The translations under genes and the position numbers were made by a program. Shown here in pieces: positions 27,681-35,809 of a stretch of 64,000 bases of DNA (the first letter of the stretch is position 1; every line of letters starts with the position of its first letter). The DNA comes from Acidobacteriota bacterium (GTDB lineage Bacteria; Acidobacteriota; UBA6911; RPQK01; DATIPO01), in contig DATIPQ010000017.1 of assembly GCA_035471785.1 (NCBI GenBank), forward strand, positions 1-64,000, written 5' to 3'. The notes under the pieces are model-generated. The model was not told where the DNA came from. It saw only the letters and a list, made by a program, of their open reading frames with translations, and did not search any database.

Positions 27681-27864
27681 AGGGCAGGGAACCGGGCAAG
27701 AAAGTTGCGCTCTGAGACTCTCAGATGTGAACCGATTGCCCGCGACAACCATCTATGTAAACGAGGTTGTCTCCCATTGAACCGTCGTGGTTCCGATGGA
27801 CGCAGGTTGATCAGCGCAATATCGCCCGCCTGAGAATCGCGGAGGGCGGATCAGGAGGTCCCTG

Positions 27865-29205
27865 ATGAGGTCGCTAAGACGGAACTTAAGTTACTTGATG
27901 GCTGTTGCACTCTTCATGCCCGCTGCTCTTTGGGCTCAGGAGCGGCCGCAGCAACGGCCTACTACGCCCAAGCCGACGGTACGTCCGCAGTCGCGTCCGG
28001 CCCCGCGTCCGGCAGTGCGTCCTGCGACGCGGCCCACGGCTCGGCCTTCAGCCCGGCCTTCTTACCGACCCTCGACCCGGCCTTCGGTACGTCCCTCGAC
28101 GACACGTCCTTCAAGCCGGCCTTCGGTGCGTGCAAGGCCTAATGTGAATCCGGCCCGGGTCAGCCCCTCGCCCGCCCATGCTCGTCCCACCGTGCGTCCA
28201 GCCGGCGACAGCAACCTGAGGGGGCGTCCCAACCTGTCCAACGGCACCGTATTCACCTTCCGGGATCCCAACGGGGAGAGCCGTTCCGAGATCACCGATA
28301 TTCCGATCCTGAGGCCCACGCCCGACGGGGACCGGCGTCCCGCCCTGAATCCCAATCTCCCCACCGGGAATACTCCTTCCGAAGGGGACGAGGGAGCCGG
28401 GAACGGCGATGCCAACTCGGGCAACGGCTGGATTAACGGAGACAACCACTCCTGGCACCGGCCGCAGCCCTACTACCCATCGGGCTTCTATTGGGTCTAT
28501 TTCTATGATCCGGCCACAGGACTCTACTGGCGCTATCCGGCCAGCGCTCTGGGCCGCACCAATTTCTGCTACGACCGGTTGTCCTATTTCATCGACTTTT
28601 ACAACCCGTACCTGTGGCACTATCACCATGGCAGTCACATCAGCCGGTGCTCTCAGTTCATCTCGGGACTGACGCGTTATAACTGGGGCCGTTACGGAGC
28701 TATCGCCGACGCGGCTCTGGCCCGCTACGCGCTGGGAGATACCGTGCTCAGCGGCGACGTCGTTAATTTGGCCTTGGCCGAAGCTGATCAATTGGCCGCG
28801 AGTCTGGCGTCACAAGTAAGGGTATTGCAGGACTCTCTGGCGGAATACGAAGCCGGCAACATTACCCGTGACGAGTTCCGTGAAACCTTCAAGCGCGGGC
28901 TCAGCTACATCCTCGAGAACTCCAAAGAGATCTCCGATGACTACCAATTGGGATTCATCGATCCGCGTGAAGACATGGATGTGGAGAAGTTCGACAAAGC
29001 CCGTGACATCGAGGACTTTCGACTTCTCCTGGCCGATCTGGTCCTGAAGGTCAACGAACTCCAGTCGCAACTGGACCAATTGCGCAACCGCGACGACTTC
29101 CGCACCATCTCGGTTGAAGAGTATCAGGAGCCCTCTGCTCCTGAACTGGCCCGCGAGGTCGAGAAAGTCGCCAAGGCGCTAAAGAAGTCCTACAAGAAAA
29201 TTTGA
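27865..29205 (+). CDS. Secreted protein with Arg-Pro repeat region
   Basis: A 446-residue protein of unknown function. After a signal peptide (LSYLMAVALFMPAALWAQ) residues about 25-110 are a low-complexity RP-repeat (RPSxRPS and TRP units), very basic and likely disordered. A Tyr/Trp-rich middle part follows (about 200-260: YYPSGFYWVYFYDPATGLYW, YLWHYHHGSH), then a helical C-terminal third (LAASLASQVRVLQDSLAEYE, VEKVAKALKKSYKKI) that may form coiled coils. AGGAGGTCCCTG precedes the ATG and a strong terminator follows. The basic tract could bind polyanions such as surface polysaccharide; that is a guess. Confidence 0.7.
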   Translation: MRSLRRNLSYLMAVALFMPAALWAQERPQQRPTTPKPTVRPQSRPAPRPAVRPATRPTARPSARPSYRPSTRPSVRPSTTRPSSRPSVRARPNVNPARVSPSPAHARPTVRPAGDSNLRGRPNLSNGTVFTFRDPNGESRSEITDIPILRPTPDGDRRPALNPNLPTGNTPSEGDEGAGNGDANSGNGWINGDNHSWHRPQPYYPSGFYWVYFYDPATGLYWRYPASALGRTNFCYDRLSYFIDFYNPYLWHYHHGSHISRCSQFISGLTRYNWGRYGAIADAALARYALGDTVLSGDVVNLALAEADQLAASLASQVRVLQDSLAEYEAGNITRDEFRETFKRGLSYILENSKEISDDYQLGFIDPREDMDVEKFDKARDIEDFRLLLADLVLKVNELQSQLDQLRNRDDFRTISVEEYQEPSAPELAREVEKVAKALKKSYKKI

Positions 29206-29680
29206 TAGGGCATCCTCCGTTAGCATGCCCCGGGGCGGCCGCTGTGTGCGGCCGTCCCTTTTTTATTGGGCGCAGGCGAAAGTCGAGCGTCAGTTCCAAC
29301 CCTGCCTCGGGCCAACTCGTCCGCAGGCGGTAGAGGCCGGGAAGCATCAGGGACGAAGCCTCTACCTCCCAGCGGAGCTGACAGTAGGCTCCTTCCCGGT
29401 CGCAGGGCAGAGACTGAGGCTGCCGCCACAAGCGCTCCCCCGCCTCGTTGAGTATCTCCACCTTTACCAAAGCCGTCTCGGCCCCCGCCTGAGGGCGCCG
29501 CAAGCGGGTTTCTGCCAGCAGGCGCCGTTCCAGGCCTAAGAGAAGTGCGTCGCGGTCCAGACGCAGGTGCATGTGCCATCCTGCCGCGTCCTCTACGGTG
29601 CACATCACGCGGCGGTGCAGTCCGTCGGGGTCAGGCAGGGCAGTGGAGGCCAGAAGCGCAGTCAAGAGCAGTTTCATCAT
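29051..29680 (-). CDS. Small secreted protein, C-terminal extent doubtful
   Basis: The frame encodes 209 residues, opening with a signal-peptide-like MMKLLLTALLASTALP. The first ~140 residues (VMCTVEDAAGWHMHLRLDRD, PGLYRLRTSWPEAGLEL) read like a beta-rich exported domain. Its ATG overlaps the stop of the upstream comF-like gene as ATGA, which supports translation. The last ~70 residues run through the neighbour's terminator and 155 bp of its antisense strand and look like run-on sequence, so a lost stop codon or a frameshift near 29250 is possible. Function unknown. Confidence 0.45.
   Translation of the reverse strand: MMKLLLTALLASTALPDPDGLHRRVMCTVEDAAGWHMHLRLDRDALLLGLERRLLAETRLRRPQAGAETALVKVEILNEAGERLWRQPQSLPCDREGAYCQLRWEVEASSLMLPGLYRLRTSWPEAGLELTLDFRLRPIKKGRPHTAAAPGHANGGCPIKFSCRTSLAPWRLSRPRGPVQEQRAPDTLQPRWCGSRRGCAIGPVATGVR
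29232..29264 (+). terminator. Rho-independent terminator
   Basis: An 11-bp stem (GGGGCGGCCGC with GCGGCCGTCCC, one G-U pair), a TGTGT loop and a TTTTTT tail, 27 bp after the stop of the Arg-Pro-repeat protein. It lies inside the antisense reading frame of the next gene. Confidence 0.9.
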
Positions 29681-30516
29681 GTCGAGATCCTTTCTGGAAA
29701 GCTGTCGGTGAAGCCGTCGCGCCTGTTATCGGCGACGCTTGACCAGTCGGGCGTGGAGTAGAGCGGAACGCGGGCCACGGTGAGAACTTCCACCGAGGCG
29801 GCACCGCTTCGAAGTAGGGTCGAGGAAGCTTCTTGCAGGGTTGTCCCGGTGGTGTAGATGTCGTCCAGCAGGAGCACCCGGCTTCCGTCGGCGGGGGCAT
29901 CGAGGTCGAAAGCGTTGGACAGGTTGATGCGGCGCTGACGGCGGCTGAGGCCGCTCTGGGCTGGGGTATGGCGGACCCGCTTGAAACCGTTCAACAGCGG
30001 CAGCCGGCAGCGTTGGGCGAAGGTTTCTCCCAACAGCCGCATGTGATCGAAGCCGCGGCGGCGGACGCGTTTGGGATGAGAGGGCACCCAGACCAGGGCG
30101 CGGGCCTCGAAGTCGTGGCGGCAGTAGGACTCCCACAGCAGTTCAGCCAGGGGCAGAGCTATCCGGCGCATTCCATCGAACTTGTAACTTCGCACCAGAC
30201 GCCGAAGCGGGCCGCGATAGAGTCCGAAGGAGCGGGCTTTGAGAAAGCTGGGCGGATCGCTGCGGCAGGCGCTGCAGAAGACCAGCCGGTCCAGCAGGTT
30301 GCCGCCGACCGGAATGCCGCAGCAGTGGCAGATCCGAGGCGGAATGGGCGGCAAGTCCTGCCGGCAGGGACGGCAGAGCGGACGCAGGTCCTCAGCCTCA
30401 ACCCAGTCGCCGCAAAGGACGCAGCTCTGGGGCGCCAAGCCTCGCAGCAGCGTCCTCCCCAGCACCTTGAGGGCGCCCTGCAGGGCGCTTAATTCGATCC
30501 TTCTCATACCTCCCAT
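29677..30516 (-). CDS. comF: ComF-family amidophosphoribosyltransferase-like protein
   Basis: A 279-residue protein. The N-terminus has two zinc-binding Cys clusters (CVLCG with CRPC, CHCCG with CSAC). The C-terminal type I phosphoribosyltransferase domain has the PRPP loop VLLLDDIYTTGTT near residue 215 and the RRRGFDHMRLL and RRQRRINLSNAF stretches typical of ComF. In naturally competent bacteria ComF assists DNA uptake; elsewhere its role is unclear. Two starts (MGGMRR) are possible; the second ATG is directly after GGGAGGT. It is followed by the small secreted protein with an ATGA overlap. Confidence 0.85.
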   Translation of the reverse strand: MGGMRRIELSALQGALKVLGRTLLRGLAPQSCVLCGDWVEAEDLRPLCRPCRQDLPPIPPRICHCCGIPVGGNLLDRLVFCSACRSDPPSFLKARSFGLYRGPLRRLVRSYKFDGMRRIALPLAELLWESYCRHDFEARALVWVPSHPKRVRRRGFDHMRLLGETFAQRCRLPLLNGFKRVRHTPAQSGLSRRQRRINLSNAFDLDAPADGSRVLLLDDIYTTGTTLQEASSTLLRSGAASVEVLTVARVPLYSTPDWSSVADNRRDGFTDSFPERIST

Positions 30517-30567
30517 AACGCGCCGGGAGGCGTTTGAGCGGCGAATTTCGGCTTTTTCTCGCTGATC

Positions 30568-32577
30568 TCAGGGATTTTTCCCGGCCAACGAACGAGCCTT
30601 GCGCTGGTGTTGCAGGGCCTTCTCGCTATCCCCGAGGGCGCTGTAGAGGGAGGCCAGATTGGCGTGTACGGCGGGATTCTCAGGGGCCAGTTCAAGAGCA
30701 GTCAGAAGCGACGCCTCGGCCTCGGGCAGCCGCTTCAACTGGATCTGGCAAAGTCCCAGCATGCGCGCGGCCTCGGCGTCGTCGCGGATGTCCAAAGCCT
30801 GACTCAGGTAGCGGGCCGCGGTCTCGAAGTCGCCTGAACGGGCGTGATGGACGCCCAGGTTGAAATGGGCCAGGAAATGGCGGGGCCGGGTTTGCAGGAT
30901 GGCCTCGAACTGCAGCCGGGCCTCGTCGTCTTGCCTCAGACGCAACAGATACTGGGCCATCTGCAGGCGCAGGTAGTGGTCGTCGGGAACGGCCTCAAGC
31001 GCTTGGCGGAACCACTTGAGGGCCTCCTGGGCACGTCCGGCATCGCGGCTGGTCAAGGCCAGGCTGGACAGGATGGCCGGGGCCTCGGGAGCGGACTCGT
31101 GAGCCCGTTGCAGCAAGGCCAGAGCCTCGGTCCAGCGTCGCTGACGGGCAGCCTCGACTCCCGCCTGCAGCTTCTCGTAGGCTTCGATCTTGTCCTTGGG
31201 ATCGGCCAGTCCCTCTCGTGACAGGCCGGAGGTGGCGGGCGCAGCCGTGCCCACATAGCCGATGGAGCGCAGGCGCTCCTGCAGCTCGGCGTCCATCTCG
31301 GGTTGCGGGTCGGCGGACGCATCCTCGTTGCGGGCGGCGGCGTAGCGCGCTTCGAACTCCCTTAGGGCGTCCTGCAGGCGGCGGCCGCGGGCACCCTCCT
31401 GCTCGAACAGGTTGTGGCGCTCGCGCGGGTCCTGCAGCAGGTCGTAGAGCTCGGGACGCGGGGCCTCGATGAGCTTGTAGCGGCCGCTGACCAGTCCCCG
31501 CAGGTCGCTCCATCCGAACTGGTTGAGAGGGGTGAGGCTCTCCAGATAGAGCGGCTCGAGGCGGCCCGAGTCCTGCCCCATGGCCTGGCGCAGGCGGCTG
31601 CGTCCTTGCAGGTGAGGCGGCCAGTGGCGGCGTTCCACCTCCAGGGCTTGCAGAAAAGTCGGCAAGGCGTCCACCAGGCTGACGGGCTCGGTGGGGCGCG
31701 CGCCGGCGTGGCGGTTGGAGGGAAATTTGAGGATCCAGGGCACGTGCATGGTGCTCTGGTAGATGAAGAACCCGTGACGCGACTCGCCATGCTCTCCCAA
31801 TCCCTCGCCGTGGTCTGAGAGCATGCTGATCAGGGCCGGCCGGTAGAGCTTCTTGGCCCTCAGGGCCTCCACCAGCTCGCCGGTCAGGGCGTCGCTGTAA
31901 GCCACCTCGCCGGCGTAGGGCGAGGAGGCCCGGGAGCGGTAGGGTTGGGGCGGCTCGTAAGGATCGTGAGGCTCGAACAGGTGCAGCCAGAGAAAGAACG
32001 GCTGCTGGCTCGACTGCTCCTGCAGCCATTGCAGTGCCCGGTCCAGGGTCTGGCGTCCGGGACGCTCGGCCACCCGGTTGCCTTGTCCCAGGAAGCCTTC
32101 GCCGGCGAACTCGTCGTCGTAGATGTCGAATCCCTGAGCCATGCCGGTGCGGTGGTCGAGTACGGCCGCGCTGACGAAAGCCGCCGTGCGGTAGCCGCGT
32201 CCCGACAGCACTTCGGCCAGCGTCAGCACCTCGTCTTCAAGGCGGTAACCCGTAAAGTCCCTGACCCCGTGCTGAATCGGCCATTGGCTGGTCATCAGCG
32301 AGGCGTGGGCGGGAAACGTCAATGGATTGGTGGTGAAGGCCCTCAAGTAGGCCACTCCGTCGGCTGCCAGGGCGTCCATGACGGGGGTTTGCACCGGGCT
32401 TTCGGAGTGAAAGGCCGAGACGTGGTCGGCGCGCAGCGTGTCGATGGTGATCAGCACCAGGGGCGGTCTGCCGTCCTCCGCCAGCGCCGCGGAGCCATGG
32501 AGGAGGCAGAGCAGGGCTGACAGGCACAGGGCTTTTGTTATAATCCGTCCACGTGATTCGATTGCTGGCAACTCCAT
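30568..32577 (-). CDS. Exported sulfatase-fold (alkaline-phosphatase superfamily) protein with C-terminal TPRs
   Basis: A 669-residue protein with an N-terminal signal peptide (about residues 14-34), a sulfatase-type catalytic domain (about 38-410) and five or so TPRs (about 455-665). Metal-site motifs LVLITIDTLRADH and MLSDHGEGLGEHG are present. The nucleophile position reads TFPAH (Thr87), not the C/S-x-P-x-R needed for formylglycine, so it should not be a classical sulfatase. Thr nucleophiles occur in phosphoglycerol- and phosphoethanolamine-transferase relatives. Its start overlaps the divergent TPR gene by 25 bp. The substrate is unknown. Confidence 0.8.
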   Translation of the reverse strand: MELPAIESRGRIITKALCLSALLCLLHGSAALAEDGRPPLVLITIDTLRADHVSAFHSESPVQTPVMDALAADGVAYLRAFTTNPLTFPAHASLMTSQWPIQHGVRDFTGYRLEDEVLTLAEVLSGRGYRTAAFVSAAVLDHRTGMAQGFDIYDDEFAGEGFLGQGNRVAERPGRQTLDRALQWLQEQSSQQPFFLWLHLFEPHDPYEPPQPYRSRASSPYAGEVAYSDALTGELVEALRAKKLYRPALISMLSDHGEGLGEHGESRHGFFIYQSTMHVPWILKFPSNRHAGARPTEPVSLVDALPTFLQALEVERRHWPPHLQGRSRLRQAMGQDSGRLEPLYLESLTPLNQFGWSDLRGLVSGRYKLIEAPRPELYDLLQDPRERHNLFEQEGARGRRLQDALREFEARYAAARNEDASADPQPEMDAELQERLRSIGYVGTAAPATSGLSREGLADPKDKIEAYEKLQAGVEAARQRRWTEALALLQRAHESAPEAPAILSSLALTSRDAGRAQEALKWFRQALEAVPDDHYLRLQMAQYLLRLRQDDEARLQFEAILQTRPRHFLAHFNLGVHHARSGDFETAARYLSQALDIRDDAEAARMLGLCQIQLKRLPEAEASLLTALELAPENPAVHANLASLYSALGDSEKALQHQRKARSLAGKNP
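32517..32544 (+). promoter_or_regulatory. Strong sigma-70-like promoter of the TPR gene, leaderless geometry
   Basis: CTGACA (32517-32522), a 16-nt spacer and a perfect TATAAT (32539-32544). The GTG start is only 8 nt past the -10 box, so transcription should begin at or within a base or two of the start codon. The promoter lies inside the signal-peptide codons of the divergent sulfatase-like gene. Confidence 0.7.
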
Positions 32578-33809
32578 GGTCGTCGTTTGACGGACGCAAT
32601 ACCCGCCCCCGCTTATCGGCGGCGGCGGTGTGGGCGCCGTTGCTCTTCATTCTAGCGGTCGCTTGGATTTGGGGCCAGGAATTCCCCCAACTGGGCCAGT
32701 TGATCAACCAGGGCAACCTGGTGGAGGCCCGCCGGATTCTCGACAGCGAACTGGAAAAAACGCCCGATCATCCCGAGCTGTCTTACTGGAAGGCAGCTCT
32801 GGAGCTGCGCCAAGGACAGGTGACGGCGGCGGAGGAGACCTTGCAGCAAGTGATCGAAAGCGGACGCGCCAATCCGCCCCACTACATCATGCTGGCCGAC
32901 ATCTACAACTCGCGCCAACAGTGGGACAAATCGGCTCAGGTTTATCGCGACGCTCTGATCGCGCGCTACACGCCGCGCATGGCCTACAATCTGGCTTTGG
33001 CCGAATTCCGGGGAGGCCACTTCCAGGCCGCCATCGAGGCCGTCAAGCCTCTGGCCGACGATCCTCGGGCCACGCCTCCTTTCCACCATCTGCTGGGACT
33101 GGCTTACTTCGGCAACAACGATTTTCAGGAAGCCCTGCCTTACCTCAAGAAAGCCGTCGAAGGTCAGCCCGAAAACGCCAGCATCCATTACGACTACGCG
33201 CTGGCGCTGCTGCAAAACGAGCAGCTTGAGGAAGCCGAAGCCGAGTTCCGCAAGACCATCGAGATGCAGCCCGAATGGGCCCGGGCCCACCTTTACCTGG
33301 GGAGGGCCCTGCACGACCAGAACTTTGCCGAGGACGCGCTCAAGTCGTTTCAAGAGGCCCGCCGGCTCAATCCTGAGCTACCGCTGCTTCACCACCACTT
33401 CGGGCTGTTGCATCGAGGCCGCGGCGAGTTCGACCAGGCCATCGCCGAATTCGAAGCCGAACTGGCGCTGGGCACCGTGTCGGCGGCCACCTGTTTTCAA
33501 CTGGCCGACCTGCTCGCCAACCGGGGCGAGGACGAGCGCAGCAGCCAGTTGATCGCCCAAGCGCTGCGCATCAGTCCTGACAACGCCGAATACCGCCTGC
33601 TGGCGGCCAAGCTGGCCTTGCAGGGAGAGCGTTATGAGGAAGCCGACCAGCACCTTCAGGCGGCGCTGGAGTCGGAGCCCGAAAACGATCAGGCCTATTG
33701 GCTCCTGGGACGCTTGCGCCAGGCTCAAGGCCTTCCCCAGCAGGCTCAGGAAGCCTTCCAGCGTTCCCGCCAGATCAAGGACGCCAAGAGCCAGAGGAAC
33801 CAGCCATGA
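32553..33809 (+). CDS. Exported TPR-repeat protein
   Basis: A 418-residue protein. The N-terminal hydrophobic stretch (WAPLLFILAVAWIWG, about 28-42) is a signal peptide or anchor. The rest is about ten TPRs (FHHLLGLAYFGNNDFQEALP, RAHLYLGRALHDQNFAEDAL and others). The start is taken as the GTG at 32553 because a perfect -10 box ends 8 nt upstream; no ATG is available before the signal sequence. Its stop overlaps the start of a CRTAC1-like gene (ATGA), so the two proteins are made together and may bind each other. Confidence 0.82.
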   Translation: MIRLLATPWSSFDGRNTRPRLSAAAVWAPLLFILAVAWIWGQEFPQLGQLINQGNLVEARRILDSELEKTPDHPELSYWKAALELRQGQVTAAEETLQQVIESGRANPPHYIMLADIYNSRQQWDKSAQVYRDALIARYTPRMAYNLALAEFRGGHFQAAIEAVKPLADDPRATPPFHHLLGLAYFGNNDFQEALPYLKKAVEGQPENASIHYDYALALLQNEQLEEAEAEFRKTIEMQPEWARAHLYLGRALHDQNFAEDALKSFQEARRLNPELPLLHHHFGLLHRGRGEFDQAIAEFEAELALGTVSAATCFQLADLLANRGEDERSSQLIAQALRISPDNAEYRLLAAKLALQGERYEEADQHLQAALESEPENDQAYWLLGRLRQAQGLPQQAQEAFQRSRQIKDAKSQRNQP

Positions 33810-35455
33810 GGCTGCCGCCGGTGTTGTTGGCGGGGGCCTTGGCCGGCGTCCTGGCGGCCCAGCCGGCGCCTTTCCGCTTCGAAGAGGGGGCGGCACCTGC
33901 GGGACTGACCTTCCAGCACGTCAGCGGCAGCCCAGAAAAGCAATACATCCTGGAATCGATGAGCGGAGGCGTGGCCCTCTTCGACTACGACGGGGACGGC
34001 TGGCTCGACATCTACCTGGTCAACGGAGGACGCTGGGAGGAGGTGCTGCAAGGGCGCCGCACGGTGCGCAACGCCCTCTACCGCAACCGCGGGGACGGCA
34101 CCTTCCAGGACGTCACCGAGAGGGCCGGAGTCCCCGGCAGCCTGTGGGATATGGGGGCGGTGGCGGCCGACTTCGACAACGACGGCGATCAAGACCTCTA
34201 CGTGACCAGCTTCGGGCCCAACAAGCTCTACCGCAACCGGGGGGACGGCACCTTCGAGGACATTTCCGAGTCCTCGGGCACGGCCGATCCGCGCTGGAGC
34301 AGCGCAGCCGCTTTCGGCGACTACGACGGCGACGGACGCCTCGACCTGGCGGTGGTCAACTACGTGGTCTTCGATCCCTCCGACCCGCCTCAGCGGACGG
34401 CCCTGTGCAAGTACCGGGGCATCGACGTCCAGTGCGGCCCGCGAGGACTGCCGGGGCACCCCGACGTCCTCTACCGCAACCTGGGCGGGGGACGCTTTCA
34501 AGACGTCACCGACTCGGCCGGGCTGGGTCTCGACTCGCGTTATTACGGGCTGGGCGCGTCCTGGACCGACTACGACAATGACGGCGATGCCGATCTGCTT
34601 GTAGCCAACGATTCCTGTCCCAATTTTCTCTTCCGCAATGAGGGCGGCGGACGCTTCCAGGAAGTGGCCATGCTGGCCGGCATGGCTCTCAACGAGGACG
34701 GCAACGAGCAGGCCGGCATGGGACTGGCGCTGGGAGACCCCGACGGCGACGGCTGGATCGATTTCCTGCAGACCAACTTTTCCGACGACAAGAACACCCT
34801 CTACCTCAATCAAAAAGGCTTCTTCCAGGACGCTTCCTATCGCTGGAACGTGGCCGAGATCGCCTGGCAGTACCTGAGCTGGGGCACTTTCTTCTTCGAC
34901 GCCGATCTGGACGGCTTCCCCGATCTCTTCGTCGCCAACGGGCACGTCTATCCCGAGGTGGACCGCTACCAGATCGGCACCGCCTACAAGCAGCGCGACT
35001 TTCTCTTCCGCAACCTTGAGGGGAAGCGCTTTGAAGAGGTGGGATTGGATTCGGGAATCCAGGCGGTGGAAAACTCGCGCGGCGCCGCCTGGGGCGATCT
35101 CGACAACGACGGACGTCCCGACATCGTCGTCAACCGCCTCGATTCCGCCCCGGCCCTCTACTGGAACCGCACCCCGCTGGACGGCCGCAACTGGATCGGC
35201 CTGCGCCTGCGCGGAACGGCATCGAACCGCGACGGCGTAGGAGCCCGCCTGCGCCTCCACGCCGGCGGACGCGCCCAGACCCGGGAAGCCTCGGCGGGAG
35301 GCAGCTATCTTTCCTCCCACGACCCGCGCCTCCTCTTCGGACTCGGTTCCGCCCCCGAGATCGAAAAGCTGGAAATCCGCTGGCCCTCCGGCCGCACCCA
35401 GACCGTCACCGACCTCAAACTCAACGCCTACCAGACCCTGCAAGAACCCGAATAG
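33806..35455 (+). CDS. Secreted FG-GAP/ASPIC-UnbV (CRTAC1-like) protein
   Basis: A 549-residue exported protein parallel to the one at 5931-7634. The start at 33806 gives a signal peptide (RLPPVLLAGALAGVLAAQ) and the ATGA overlap with the TPR gene. FG-GAP blades with calcium loops include FDYDGDGWLDIYLV, ADFDNDGDQDLYV, GDYDGDGRLDLAVV, TDYDNDGDADLLV, GDPDGDGWIDFLQT and GDLDNDGRPDIVV. The C-terminus is the ASPIC/UnbV domain (GARLRLHAGGRA to EIRWPSGRTQTV). The family role is unproven; the fixed TPR pairing suggests a surface assembly. Confidence 0.9.
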   Translation: MRLPPVLLAGALAGVLAAQPAPFRFEEGAAPAGLTFQHVSGSPEKQYILESMSGGVALFDYDGDGWLDIYLVNGGRWEEVLQGRRTVRNALYRNRGDGTFQDVTERAGVPGSLWDMGAVAADFDNDGDQDLYVTSFGPNKLYRNRGDGTFEDISESSGTADPRWSSAAAFGDYDGDGRLDLAVVNYVVFDPSDPPQRTALCKYRGIDVQCGPRGLPGHPDVLYRNLGGGRFQDVTDSAGLGLDSRYYGLGASWTDYDNDGDADLLVANDSCPNFLFRNEGGGRFQEVAMLAGMALNEDGNEQAGMGLALGDPDGDGWIDFLQTNFSDDKNTLYLNQKGFFQDASYRWNVAEIAWQYLSWGTFFFDADLDGFPDLFVANGHVYPEVDRYQIGTAYKQRDFLFRNLEGKRFEEVGLDSGIQAVENSRGAAWGDLDNDGRPDIVVNRLDSAPALYWNRTPLDGRNWIGLRLRGTASNRDGVGARLRLHAGGRAQTREASAGGSYLSSHDPRLLFGLGSAPEIEKLEIRWPSGRTQTVTDLKLNAYQTLQEPE

Positions 35456-35457
35456 CG

Positions 35458-35554
35458 CTAGCGAGCAGCCTCATACCGCCGAGATCAATTAGGCCTTCAG
35501 CGCGGTCGCTGAACTTGATTCGTGTGTGAACTTGTTGGCCACCTGGTGACCCTA
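35458..35554 (-). repeat. 97-bp intergenic element, family C, copy 2
   Basis: An inverted copy that begins CTAGCGAGCAGCC just after the CRTAC1 stop codon and ends GGTGACCCTAG. Its last CTAG is shared with the first bases of the family B element that follows, so one probably inserted into the end of the other. Confidence 0.8.
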
Positions 35555-35809
35555 GTGCTGCCGGTCATAAGTTCTGAGCCAGGGCCGCCGTTCTTTGTCC
35601 CTGAAAGGGACAGATTCGCCAGCCCAGCGACTGTGTTGGAAGTCAAGTCCGGGCTCGCTGAAGGCGAGCGATTCGCTAGCCCAGGGTCAGCCCCGGCGAG
35701 CGCCAGCGAGACGGCGGCGCCACCCTGGGTTTCAGACGCCAAATGTGCCAACGCTGAACGCGTGGGATAACGCCACAAGGTGGCTCAAAACTTCTGACGC
35801 ACTGCACTA
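35553..35809. mobile_element. MITE-like element, family B, copy 2
   Basis: An inverted copy of 27421-27680, about 257 bp, bounded by TA within CTAG on both sides. The same terminal repeats and internal hairpins (GTCCCTGAAAGGGAC, GCTCGCTGAAGGCGAGC) are kept. Its right boundary supplies part of the TAG stop codon of the AsmA-like gene. With the family C copy it fills the 35456-35806 gap. Confidence 0.8.

Noticed and set aside
27681-27864. Structured RNA or riboswitch upstream of the Arg-Pro-repeat gene
   Set aside because: Some short self-complementary segments exist, but no known motif or convincing long-range pairing was found by eye.
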